64,000 bases of DNA from Escallonia rubra (Eukaryota > Streptophyta > Magnoliopsida > Escalloniales > Escalloniaceae): the NCBI GenBank assembly GCA_033065855.1, contig JAVXUO010002775.1, positions 1 through 64,000 on the forward strand. Direction: 5' to 3'. Below, one piece after another: positions 11,671 to 23,405 of this stretch. Made by a program: the position numbers and the translations under genes. Below the pieces are notes generated by a model. It was given only the letters and a program-made list of their open reading frames with translations. It was not told the DNA's origin and did no database searches. How positions within the stretch are numbered: the first letter of the stretch is position 1; each line of letters starts with the position of its first letter.

Positions 11671-12991
11671 GGTAGTTGTCTAACACCACGTCATAAGTTT
11701 AAGTGATGTAAGAATACCACTAATAATTCGTCAATTAATCAGAATTGGGACAACTATCAAAATGAATAATAACTTAAATCAAGATTTATCGTGGTTAGAA
11801 AAGCTTGAAATTCAAACTTTCACAGAAAAATTTGAACAGCCCGCCTATTAATTTTCCACCACGTTTCTACCACATAAGTTTCATGGTATAGATATGCTTT
11901 CATATGTATTTGTTTCTCTCTTTCTTTTGCTTCATCTCACACCTCTCTTCTCTTTCATCTCTGTCCGACTATCACCAGCACCACCCTTTTCACAAGAACC
12001 GCGTGTCTAGCATCTGCATTGACTAATGTTCTTCGGCAAACTCTAGGTTCTTACATATCTAATACCACTTATCCGCATCTCTATAATTAGCTGTACAAAA
12101 ATTTGCAATATGTTCAATAATATGTTCTATGAGAAACCCATAACTATTGCAATATGTTCGATAATATCATCCAAGTATAAAAAACTTGAACACCTGAAAA
12201 CGATTTACTATTTGCTGTTTCATGGTTACAACTAACTCATGTAACCCACAAATCAAGAAGGAGAAAATAATTAGTTGTACAAAAATTTGCAACACTTTAG
12301 ATTACTTTTGAAGCAAATTTGATGAGAATAACAGAAGTTAAGAGATAAAACCAAATCTGATAGATTATTTATCCACATAGGCATTCCTAAAAAGTAAACT
12401 ACATTTATGATTCAAAAAGAATCTTAAACTAAATAATATTCATGATTCAGAAAGCATATTGAGTCGGTGGAACCACCAAGTCTTCACTTACGTGTGTTGA
12501 ATCAATGGAACGCTTGTAGCTTTTTTTAATCGGTGGAACCAACAATTCTTCATTCATGTGTCTTGAATCAATGGAAAGCCAGATTCGGGTTAGTAATGGT
12601 ATGTCATGAATAATTGTTTTTGGTGAGATTTTTAAGTGAGAAATGAAACGACTATAGTTATGACGATGGGGAACGGTGGTGTCGAGGTGGTAACCCGAGA
12701 TCTGACAAGAAACTAGTGGCAGGTTTAGGCACATGGAGAATTCTGTGTCTATGTGTGGGCTAGAGAGATGTCCGTCGAGTGAGAACCAACAGATGCTAGG
12801 TTCTGTACTCAAAAATAATGATTTTAAATGTTGATTTTGTTTCTAAATATTTTCTATTTGATGTGAAGCATGGTTAAGATTTACTATTCATTTCGATAGT
12901 TGCCCAAATATTTTAGATTCTGACTAGTTGACAAATTACTAGTGGTGGTTTAACACCACCTAAGCTGACGACGTGGTGTTAGACAATTGCC
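11671..12991. mobile_element. Non-autonomous TIR transposon, about 1.3 kb
   Basis: The left arm (about 11671-11800, starting ggtagttgtctaacaccacg) matches the right arm (about 12873-12991) as an inverted repeat: read in reverse complement, the right arm begins ggcaattgtctaacaccacg and continues in parallel for over 100 bp. Long arms of this kind suggest a MULE-type element. I could not find a matching target-site duplication, so the ends may be a few bases off. The frame at 12447-12812 on the minus strand has no recognisable product. Confidence 0.7.
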
Positions 12992-13474
12992 GATTTGTCT
13001 ATTTAAGTCTGAACCATGTGTATTGTTCCTGACTCCTAGACTGTTCTGGACAATTCCTAGTCAACCTCACATATAACTTTCAAAAACAATTTGAGCTCTT
13101 TCATCTAAATATTTCTAGACCTCCCAGTGTACTCTTGCTACCCTTTAGTTTTCATTTTCCCTTTTCATTTTTTTTATTATTATTATGGGCCTGGGCTAGA
13201 CAATGGGTAGCCTTCCTTCCCTCTACTTCCAAATATCCAGACTCTACAAACCGAAATAGCTGAAACCATTACTTTGTAAAGGTTCCTCGCCCCGAAACGG
13301 TTAGCCTATAAAATGAAATTCTAGCGTGACCAATAAGACGTGTACACATGTAGATCACATAAAGTTGGAAGGTTTAAGTTGCATGTCATTCTAATTTAAG
13401 CTGGTTATGATTATTAGTGACAAGTGGCTATTAATGGTGAGTAAGGTAGTGTAGGGATAACTTGATCTCTTGGG
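12992..13474. other. Intergenic DNA, nothing recognised
   Basis: No open frame, RNA gene or element boundary seen. Confidence 0.4.
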
Positions 13475-14353
13475 TGGTAAAAAAATTACAGCGGAAAGAA
13501 CGAAAAATTGCCTTAACATCCATAGCTTACATAACGGTAGATCATACCTGTTTTTTACAAAACCTTTGATATAGATCTTGATACAAACTGGTCTTCCTCG
13601 TTATGACCCTACGTCGAATCCGAGTGTGGACTCTTGCAATTCTCTAACATTAGATTCTAGAAAATAATTCTAAGTTATGGGGAATATAGTATAGGAAAGA
13701 AGAGAGAATGTGCGCAAAACCACAGAGAGAGAGAGAGAGTAAAACTTCTCCAAGAGATAGATTGAATAGTATCTATGAATAGTACCCATAGATAGTAGTT
13801 TTATGGTTCCTCCTATCCTTTTATTATGCTATCTCTATCTCTTCAAGACTTTCCATAACTGTAGGATTCCTAGTGTGGGCTAGAAGGGGACCTGTGGCCT
13901 TTAATTTCCCGCTCAAATAGGACCTAATTGCTTAGCTAACAACTCATAGCCCGATTGGGTTACCTATTTAGTAATAGTTAATTCCAACAAATAGGTATTT
14001 CTGGAAACTGTGAAAAAAGAATGTAATTAAGTCAAAGACTTTATCAAAATTATAGCTTTAACCCTACTAATCAACCAATGCAACTTTGCTCCTCCACAGA
14101 TTTTTGTAACTACCATTGTGCTCCCTTAGTAATTAAATCTTACTCCATATGTCTCATGATAATAATCTGTATGATCATTAAATTGATTTACCAAATACAT
14201 CAACCTTTTAATAATCAGTATAAATCCCTTATAAAAGACTTGGCCACGATTCATAACGATCAACTTTATTTTATCGTCATATGATAATATCCATTAGTAT
14301 GAATGTCATCTAAGAGTTTATGTTCTTATTATGCGTTTAACCGAATCCCAACA
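13475..14353 (-). mobile_element. Probable Copia-type LTR remnant
   Basis: Read on the minus strand, the stretch begins TGTTGGGATTCGG and ends in CA. It has the composition of a plant Copia LTR, including a (GA)n tract at about 13725-13738. There is no coding sequence on either side and I found no convincing 5-bp duplication, so it is either a degraded solo LTR or a fragment. Boundaries are tentative. Confidence 0.35.
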
Positions 14354-15100
14354 TACCAAGGTAATTGATGCACGATGTATCTCGTTTGTATGTATATCAA
14401 AGCTTCCGTTTATGACTCTCAGGATACAACATCCTAATGATTAAGAACATTGCATAATAGTATTTGTAGAAATTAGTTATAAAGTCACAATAAATTTAAT
14501 ATTAATGATCGCAGATAGTCCATGTTCAATACACATATACTAGCATACAAAATGGCCAAGATAAACCATATCATCTTTGCATACTACAATGTACTAGATG
14601 GCTGTCCAGTTCCATCTAAAATTGTGAACAACCATTTAATTAAATATTTAATCATGATTAAAATCTATTTGCACTGGAAATGATGTTGCCTGATCTATCC
14701 CATACATCATAATCATAAATATATAATAGTGGACACATATACATTTTTTTTTGTAAAGTACAAAACTATCAATAATAAATAGGTATGTAACTGCTTAAAT
14801 GATGAATGAAGAAACTTATTTACATTAAATATGCTTCGATACATGGGATTGGTGCTATGGTTCAATTGCAAGTGCCGCATGATAGAGTATGAGACCAAAT
14901 AATTAAGATATTCAATAGCAAAAGAAGATTGCTATATGTAAAGATTGAGCAGATTGATTGCTGACACTCGGTGATGGGGGATGTGCCATGTCAGTGGTTG
15001 TCATTTCAGAGGGGAGAGGCTGCTCTTAAGAGGGTTGCTCTTGTTCTAAGTCAATGAACAAATTTCCCAACTTCTAGCAAAAGAAAACAGGGTAAGCATA
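14354..15100. other. Intergenic DNA, nothing recognised
   Basis: AT-rich, with short frames only. It could be internal sequence of the LTR fragment to its left, but no motif supports that. Confidence 0.35.
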
Positions 15101-15109
15101 TCTATGGAT

Positions 15110-15900
15110 TTGCTAAAACAGTATGAAGGTTAAGTGAATACCTTCAAGACCCTTATTCTGCTTCTGGTATAAGGGGTGGCAACATAAGTTTTCTTTGCCT
15201 TTTTAGTAGCAATCTTTGATATTATAATAGAAGTCCTCTGTGTTTTATTAGTGGTAGCCTTGGATCTTTTAGCAGAACCCTTACGCATATCAATAGCAGT
15301 CTTTGGCCTTTATGCAGAAGCCTTACTCTCATTCGTAGCAGCTTTCGATTTCTCAATAGAGGCTTTATCAACAGTAGGGCCAGATTTACTAAAGTGAGCC
15401 TCTATGTTCCCTGCCATTGGTGGCTCATTTGAAGGTAAAAATGGATTCAATAGGATTTATCAGTCTAGGTCCATGGGCGACATTAAAAGAAGTATGAGGG
15501 GGAACATTTGTTGTTGGTTTCTCAACTTGTTTTTCTCTGTTGTGCCTTTTCTCTTCTTTCCCTCCAAACTAGAGAAGACACCCCCGCATTTCCATCATCT
15601 TCTTCTTACATCATATTCTGATCATCTTGGGAATTATTTGAGTTATTCAACTCTGACTCAATTTAATAGCCATGGAAAAGATTCTTGATATTTTTCTCCA
15701 AGCCTTCATTGTCTGCTGATTCGTCCATTTGCTAAGTTGCATGAGTATTCTGACTTCTGGTTTACCTTGGAATGGCAGCAATTGCATCAGAGTCATGGTT
15801 ATTGTTTTTCTTCTTCACTGTCTTAGCTTAGGGGCAATCTTTAGGTGCAATTTGTTTTACCCCTTCATGCTGAGGGCTGGCTAGTTCCTTCACCTGTAAA
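15110..15900 (-). pseudogene. Decayed coding-like tract, basic protein
   Basis: In the minus-strand translation, pieces such as VKELASPQHEGVKQIAPKDC and DKASIEKSKAATNESKASA follow each other with a protein-like, Lys/Ser/Thr-rich composition but are interrupted by stops. This looks like the remains of a gene, probably the C-terminal part of a low-complexity basic protein. The family is not recognised. It could equally be transposon-derived. Confidence 0.3.
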
Positions 15901-16129
15901 GGGAATCGACTGAAAGGAAATTTAGAAAAAAAAGATTGTACTAGAGTGTGGATAGTCATCTGTATAAGCAGAAGATATACCTTGGCATGTCCATTTCATT
16001 ATTAACCATACTCCTATTTTCCAGATCCAGATTGATCGGGCAGTTGGTGAGAGTGCAACTACTTATTCCTTAGCTCCCATACTTATTCCTTAACATCTTC
16101 GCTAAGGCTTTATCAGATATAGCCAGAAT

Positions 16130-16640
16130 TTTCCTCTCTAGCCAATGTGGGATATACCCGGCTCACCTTGCACTGCCCCTAGTATCCTCTTTGTGTGGAA
16201 TATGCATGGGCTTACCTTCGATTTTCCCCACTGTCGGTAACCTAACTAGATAGGCCAGCCCGAGCTTTCGAGAGTTAGCTCTGATACAATCCGTGACGAC
16301 CTAGTCCATAGCCACACCACAGTGTACAATGCCTCCCTTAAAAAGGCTAGCAAAGTACTTCTAAGATCATGGGCAAGGTCTTATAACGTCAATCTTATAC
16401 TATCCCACATCTGATCTGCGATATCACATTTGTTTGGTTGATCGTTAGCATTTTCAGCCTCTCTTTAAGCTTAAAAATATCAAGTACAACGAAGAAAGGC
16501 AAAGGGACTCCTTCGACTAGCCCAAGCTGATGAGAAAAGTGCGAGGGTGTATACCATTGAAAATTACGCTCAACATGTGGGGCAACACTAATTTGACAAC
16601 CCACATGTAGGAATCTCCCACACAGAAAACTTGGCCATGA
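16130..16640 (-). mobile_element. Transposable-element fragment, LTR-like
   Basis: Contains the repeat-like phrases aatgtgggata and tatcccacatc in inverse orientation. On the minus strand it has gtcgtcacggattgtatcagagc, which resembles the junction of an LTR end with a methionine-tRNA primer site. No element ends were found, so this is a weak call. Confidence 0.25.
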
Positions 16641-16754
16641 TTGCTTCATATTCTCTTATTTTTTCAAAGGCATGCTCTCGATTATGTAGGAAGGGAGTTC
16701 TCTGAACCAACTTGGTCTGAAGCTTTAGCTGGCAAAAGGATGATGTAATACCCT

Positions 16755-18018
16755 TGTTAACCCTACGGTTATTTAACCGAGGATTATAGTTGGTTTTGAT
16801 GATAAACTAACATTGACAATTATGTTGTCTAACATGCATTGGGTTGATGAAGAAATAGGTACAATCTTATACTCATGCAAACGGACATCTAGACGAGCAA
16901 ATCGATCAAAGACACTCAACGGATCGCTCCAAAGAAGAACTTCGTAGATCGTATTTTACAATACTTTTATTTCCCTCTTTGTAAACTAGATATAGAGAGA
17001 TGATCGTTACGATGACTGTATACCTAGAACTTGCCCATAGGTTTTCCTTGCATGCATAAAAGTTTTTCATTCTTTAAAAACTAGGAAACTGCATTTTCTG
17101 GAATGCAGTCGACTTCATTGGAATGCAGTCGACTGCAAGTTGGGCAGTGAGGTATTACAGTCGACTGCATTGGAATGCAGTCAACTGCAATACTTCCAGT
17201 AGCCTATTACAGTCGACTGCATTGGATTACAGTCGACTGTAAGTTGGAAATTTTGAATTTCCAACGGCTACTTTGGGATTACAGTCGACTGTATTTACCG
17301 TTTGGCGCATTTAATGCTCTACCTAACTCCAAACGGTCATATTAATTCCTAACTCTATAAATACTCATCTTGGGCTTAGTTTTGATTCATCAATTGCATT
17401 CAAAGCTCTCTTATCTTTCATATTCTCAAAGATCAAAGCAATTGTTCAATCTCTCTTGGTTTTCATTGTTTTTTTATCCATTTCAAGAGAGCATTTAGTG
17501 TGACCTTACACTTGAGAGATATACACTTTCATAAAGTCATCATACACTCATCTCTCTTGTTCTAGTGCTTAAAATTGTACTCATCTACTTATTGAGAGTG
17601 AAATCTTGTACACAGTTCTTCATCTAAAGGTTCTTGTATCAAAGCTTGGGGTTGTCAAGCTTTGGAGCTTTGGGATTGTCAAAGCTTGTTCTTGATGTGG
17701 GCATAGCATCAAGGGATTGTAAGAGGTTCGATCTTGACCCGTAAGGAAGATCATACTAGTGGATTCTAGGGCCTTTCAAAGGACTTCCTCGAAGGGGTGG
17801 ACGTAGGCTTGAGGGTATATCAAGCTGAACCATGTAAATCTCCTTGTCAAGTATCTCTAAACCCTTCTCTCTTTACATTATCGTTTTACATTTGTGTTGA
17901 GATTGGTTAGTTTGCTTATTTAAGTTATTGAGATTGAGGTTTGTTGTTTGTTAATTTTTAAAGTAGTCTTAAAACCCTATTCACCCCCCCCCCCTCTAGG
18001 GTTATCTTTTTGGTTTCA
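16755..18018 (+). mobile_element. Solo LTR, about 1.26 kb (probably Copia)
   Basis: Starts tgttaaccctacggtta and ends with a C-run, ctctagggttatc and ggtttca. It is flanked by near-identical 5-mers, accct (16750-16754) and acccc (18019-18023). A second copy in opposite orientation lies at 46980-48277 with a perfect duplication, which confirms the ends. No internal region is attached, so this is a solo LTR left by recombination. The C-rich 3' end is typical of plant Copia LTRs. A cluster at about 17100-17295 holds several copies of the palindrome TGCAGTCGACTGCA and near variants. Confidence 0.85.
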
Positions 18019-18271
18019 ACCCCGTACTTTTAGAAGTGTCAAAACTAATTATTTGTCGGTCCAAAAAAAATAAAGGGAAATAATTATAGCGATAATTAGG
18101 AATTGGTATAATATGAGGGAGTAAAATGGCGTTGGGGTCGAAATGTGACTATGTGAAGTTTTAAGGTTACTTTGACATTATGAAAAGTTTTGGGACATTT
18201 TGTAAATTTTGAAAGTGGATTAGATTAGTGGTGACGTGTTGAGTTGTGAGGGAGAATTAAGGAAAAATTGT

Positions 18272-18276
<5 letters not shown>

Positions 18277-18360
<84 letters not shown>
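18277..18360. repeat. (CA)n(TA)n compound microsatellite
   Basis: About 46 bp of CA dinucleotides passing into about 35 bp of TA dinucleotides. Confidence 0.95.
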
Positions 18361-18362
<2 letters not shown>

Positions 18363-19089
18363 GTATATGTATATAAATATATATATATAGTAATTTATGG
18401 GATAGAAATTAGAAAGAAGAAAAAGAAAATAAATAGATAAGAGAAGCATGAGGAGTTCGGCAGAAAGAGAGAGAGAAGAGAAAGGGAGGTTTTGACAGTA
18501 GCGGGAAGAGGAGAAAATCCAGAGAGAAAATCAAGCTGAATATTGGAGGAAGAGAATCAATTATAAGATGAGATTCTTTTTAGTATTAATGTGTGTGCGT
18601 TCTTAGTGTTTTAGGGTGTTTGTTAATGGGGTTCTCTAAGCCTGATTTAGGTGTGTGATCGGTAGTTAATTAGATGTGGATTTAGTATGTGTTAGAGTGT
18701 ATTTCAGCGTGAGTGTCGCGTGCAATTCACAGCTGTATGTGTTGTTATGAGTGTGAGTGAACTGTACTTAAGTGTGTGTAGTCTTGTTGTATGTATTGTT
18801 GTGTGTGCGTTAGTGGTGAAGGGGAAGTAGCCATGGTGGCTACTCGTATGTGTGTGTGGGGGGGGGGGGGTAGGTGGAAATTGTGAGTGTTACAGTGTGT
18901 GTGTGTGTGTGTGTGTTGTAGAGAGTAGGTGTGTGAGGTGTGTGTAGGTGTAATGTATAAACGATGTGTGGGTGTGTGTTTTTTAGTGTGTGTGGTGTGT
19001 GCGTGTAATAGTTTGTGTATGGGTGTGCCAAGTATGAAAAAGAGACCTCTGTTATTTTTACAAGAATTACACTGTAGAAAATTATGTGA
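18361..19089. other. GT-rich intergenic DNA
   Basis: Purine-rich at first (GA-type, 18400-18540), then strongly GT-rich, with a G-run near 18858-18870 and a (GT)n stretch at about 18896-18916. No gene is recognised. The His/Thr-rich minus-strand frames are products of the GT repeats. Confidence 0.5.
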
Positions 19090-19726
19090 TTTTTTCTAGG
19101 GAAAATTGCAAAAAACACCCTCGTGGTTTGAGCCATTTGCAAAAAGACCCCTGTAGTTACAAAAGTTGCAAAGATACACCCGTGGTCGCAAAAGTGTTGC
19201 AACCAACGGTTTTCGTAACGAAATGAAAATATTGTCCAAAATACCCCTGCCAACAAAAGTCTCCAGCAGAGACCACCCTAGCCACACCGCCGCCACTCCA
19301 GCCTGCCATTCATGGACACAAGCCCAAGCCCTCTCTCTCTCACAGCCACGCCGCCCCTACCACCATCACCCAGCCATGTCTGCCGTGTCCACAAGCCGAA
19401 GCAGATCTCTCTCATCACTACCACAACTCCGCCTAATCGAAACCCGTCGCCGCCACTGCCTTCATCACCCCACCCCGTCTGCCACCTGCTTTACCCACGA
19501 CCGCCCCGTTGCTACCTGCCCCTTTGAAACCCATCGCCGCCACTGCCTTCATCACCCCACCCCGTCTGCCACCTGCTTTACCCACGACCGCCCCGTTGCT
19601 ACCTGCCTCATCGAAACCCGTCGCCGCCACTGCCTCATCAAATCGCACATACTTAGATCTAAGGTTTCAATCGCAAGGTGCGATTGAAACCCTAGATCTA
19701 AGTTTGTGCAATTTCGGCAAATCAAC

Positions 19727-21303
19727 TGTAATATCCTGAACCTAGGGTTAGCCGGTTATAATTACTTTAGCGACACTTTCTATCAGTGATGCTCCTTTGA
19801 ATCTTTAGCGACAATTTTTATGAGCGGTATCTTTTGGGACCTTTAGCAGATATTTTTATGATTTTAACTTACGATGACGAAGCTGGTTATAGGGTAATTT
19901 ATAGCAATATATTTACAACAGATTAAATGAGTGATGTTCTTTGGAGTATTTAGAGATGAGGTGCATGAGTAATATCATTAGCAATCTTTGATAATAACCA
20001 TTAGTTATTGATAAAAATAGGCACAATAGGGAAATAAATGAAATTGAAGGGGATGACTTTGAACATTTAAATTGCAAATTGGGTCATTGCTTAAATATAG
20101 ATATAATGAAAAAAAAAAGGATATAGAACAGGGAGAGAAGACACACAAAGAGAATGGCAAGGCAGCCGGCCCTAGAACGAGCGGTGCCCCATCTCTCGGA
20201 CCAGCTGAGCCACCGATGACGGCGACACCAAAGGGCCACCGGGGGACGACGTCGGAATAGCCACCAGCCACCCACCCAAGGGCTGCCGTCGCTAAGCCCA
20301 ATGTCCTGTATCTACGAAGGCAGCGCCGGCGTCCTTTGCTGTCGATGGGCATCAACCAGCCATGACCGGTAACCACCGGCTGTTTCATCGATGACCACCG
20401 ACACAGAGAGAGAGACTGGGCGGGGTGGTCGGTAGGTTAATCGGCAGTGGCGATGCCGATTTAATTGACGATTGAAGATTGCGGAAAGTGGTGTTTTAGG
20501 CGATCGAGATTGGTGGTCGATGTGCCGGCGGTGACGTCGCGCCAATGGTGACGGCGACGATGTTGGTGATACGCCAGTTTGTGGCGATCGCAGAAGTTGG
20601 TTCGTGGCTGGTGACGGTGGGGCAGCGGTGGTGGTGTTCTAGTTTTGGGTGCACTGGCAACCGTGGTGCTTAGGAGATCGCACTACGATGGAGAAGGGAG
20701 ATTAGGGTGGCTGATATTTTTGTGCCGGCGGTTCTGCTGTGAGATTGGCGGTGATTGCAGTGGAGCCATGGGTTTGTGGTGATGATGGTGGACAACAGCG
20801 ATACGGCGGTTTGACACGGCGGTAGAGAAGGTTTGTTACTTCTGTTATGTTACCTCCGGTGAGTTGGGTAGTGGAACGGTGATCGGAAGTGTGGCCGATT
20901 AGTGGTAATTGGTGATTGGAGGTGCAACTAAGGTGGAGCTTAGCGGTTGCGACGGTTATAACACTTAATATTATTTGATGTAATGAATTAAGACTAAGAA
21001 TTTTGGTAGCACTCTGTATGAATTATGAAATGGGTTGTTGTGGGTGCCTTTGCTCTTGGTGAATGAATTGGAATGAACGAGATGGTTATTTGGGTGCGGA
21101 ATCATAGCAACGATGGTGGTGGGCGTGCGTGCATGTTTGTATATGCGTGAATGTGTAATATGTACAAGGTGTATATACAGAGTGTGTCGGTAGGTAACAG
21201 GGTACAATAGTTTTGTGTGCGCGCACCGGTAGGTGTACGTGTTTCATGTGTTTAGGCAAGTGTGTATATTGTGTAGGCGTGGTTGTGGCTGGACGATAAC
21301 GTG
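19727..21303 (+). repeat. 5' LTR, first part
   Basis: Corresponds to 34600-36018 of the 3' LTR. It carries about 160 bp more than that copy, mainly a stretch near 20035-20150. It is interrupted after acgtg (21299-21303) by the nested Gypsy element. Confidence 0.9.
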
Positions 21304-22800
21304 TGTTCCCAACCCATCTTGGTCAGACCCAATGGCCCGCTAGGGGTCCCACTACACACGAACACGTCAACATTGTCAACAGTCAATTTTCCAGCGCATC
21401 AAACCGGTCAGTGCCCGCACACCCAAAACACGTGTTCTTCTCGCTTCACGTGCTTGTGCATTGACGTCACTCGCGCTAGCGCAATCATCACACCCAGATC
21501 ACCCAAACACCTTACCAAAATGTCGACCGACGGCGCAACCAGAGCAACAGGGTCAACGGGCAAAGGCCTTGGCCAACCCCATGGGGTCGGCCTCGGCCTC
21601 ACCCACGACCATGGGGTCGGCCTCGGCCTCACCCAAGGTCATGGGGTCGGCCTCGGCCTCCCATGGGGGTTTGGCCTTGGCCTTTCCTCCCCGGTTCTTC
21701 ACTCTTCGCGCAAAGTCCTTTCTGCACTTTTTTCGCTTTGCGCGTTTCGTACATGACTCTGGCACCTGGTTCATCACATGGGTACGATTCTTGGTAGCAT
21801 GCTCGTCGCAACACAACTTTTGGATTCATCATTGCTTATCAAAACACCCACCGACGGTGCGCCCGAAGTTCGCAAAAGGAGAAATTGCATGGGGCTCCGA
21901 AAATGGAATTTGGCCATTTGGCCTTGGCCAACCACAGGGGGTCGGCCTCGGCCTTCCCCAGGCCTAGGGGTCGGCCTCGGCCTCCATGAGGGGTTGGCCT
22001 TGGCCATTTTCCCCCGGTGGTTCACTCCTCCGCGCAAACCCCTTTTTTCGCACTCCTTTCGCTTCGTACGCTTTGCGCATGACTTTGACGCTTCGTTCGT
22101 CATATGGTTACGATTCGCGTCGACACGCTCGTCGTAACGCAACTTTCGGATTTGCCTTTGCTTATCAAAACACCTACCGTCGGCGCGCCCGAAGTTCACC
22201 GAAGGGGGGAGTGGCCTTGGCCTCCCTTCATGGGAGTTGGCCTTTTACCTTGGCCACCCCCTAGGGTCGGCCTCGGCCTCACCAAGGGGTCGGCCTCGGC
22301 CTCCCCAGGGGTGGTGGCCTTGGCCTTCCCCCCAATGTTTGGCCTATGGCCTTCCATTCTGCGCGCACTTGTTTGCCCGAGCCTTTGCACCTCCGCGATG
22401 TTTACGGACGTTCGTACATCAACCTCCCGACGTCCGTCGTCCATCAACTTCGCGACGTCCGTCGCCCGGGACCGCACGCCGCTCCCGCGATGCCCGTCAC
22501 CCAAAGTCGCGCGTTACAGCCGAATGACCCGTCACCGACGACCGCATGCCATCATCCCCAACTTTGTCACTACTACATATTGCATTCATTATCTTGTTAT
22601 GACACCCACACTTAGCTCACATCCTGTCTTCGAGACACCGACGCGCGCCCTCGCGCCATTCTCATGATGCGTGCCCCGTCACCAAATATTGCTCCGCGAC
22701 GTTCGTCGCCGCGCCCTCGCGCCATTCTCATGATACGTGCCCCGGCACCAAATATTGCTCCGCGACGTTCGTCGCCGCGCCCTCGCGCCATTCTCATGAA
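21304..22800 (+). repeat. 5' LTR (partial) of the PMD-bearing Gypsy
   Basis: Nearly identical to 28387-29890. It contains at least seven ggtcggcctcggcct-type motifs and ends within the 66-bp tandem repeat array, of which about two copies remain. It lacks the promoter part seen in the 3' LTR. Confidence 0.88.
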
Positions 22801-22965
22801 CATGTACGCGCCAACATGTCAGCCCCCAAGTTCACACCGAATTGGGAAGGACCACTTCAAGTGCATGAAGCCAGAGACAACGGCTCTTACCTCCTGCTCA
22901 ACACGGAAGACGGACAAATCACGGCACCTATCAATGGTCGCTATTTGAAGAAGTTTTATGCATGA
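22801..22965 (+). pseudogene. C-terminal tail of integrase/pol
   Basis: Encodes SAPKFTPNWEGPLQVHEAR and continues to LKKFYA followed by a stop at about 22963. This is the small C-terminal domain of a Ty3/Gypsy integrase, which in intact relatives binds DNA. It matches the pol end of the older element (about 57031-57187) closely. Only this tail remains, so it cannot be functional. It shows that the PMD gene lies just downstream of pol. Confidence 0.85.
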
Positions 22966-23405
22966 CCCACAGCGGAGTGTTCCCCCAGCCCTACCCGACC
23001 AAAGCTTAGAACATTTACACAACATTTTTTTGTATATGCACACATGTTCATGACTTGTAACTTTTGTTGTTTATTACAAGTTCTTGCTTTCTTCATGTAA
23101 TGGCATTTTGGCCCAAATACTATCAATGCAAAGATCATTCACTCGCCTCAACTACTGTATGTAACGCACTCTTTCATTTACACATCGTTCACTAAGTCGC
23201 TTGCTATGGGCGGGGAAGGGGGAACCACAACGGGAGGACACCACATGCAAGATATACGAGTACATCAAAAGCTAAGCATCACCTCACAACAAACACAGGT
23301 ACAAAATAACCATGCAACTGCTATATCAGTATCAACAAAATGCATACAGGTCACAGGTTTGTAGGTTGCTTCAGACCAATGACTACTAGCAAAATGAAAA
23401 GTACA
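22966..23405. other. Spacer between pol end and PMD gene
   Basis: A non-coding stretch between two convergent genes, conserved with 57190-57640 of the older element. It contains the purine-rich motif gcggggaaggggga at about 23211-23224, which has a counterpart at about 57442. This could be an internal polypurine tract or a relic of the 3' end that existed before the PMD gene was added. Confidence 0.45.

Noticed and set aside
18840-19256. His/Thr-rich minus-strand ORF
   Set aside because: Translation of GT repeats and MULE end sequence.
19166-19739. Plus-strand ORFs with repeated HHRLPPALPTTAP-type segments
   Set aside because: They belong to the inner part of a non-autonomous MULE with a local duplication; no recognised domain.
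20005-20545. Basic ORFs in the 5' LTR, repeated near 34748-35260
   Set aside because: LTR sequence again; present in both LTRs and without a recognised domain.
21283-22667. Several ORFs of 90-190 codons in the LTR, repeated at 28333-29749
   Set aside because: They lie in LTR sequence, are driven by ggcctcgg motifs, overlap in all frames and match no family.
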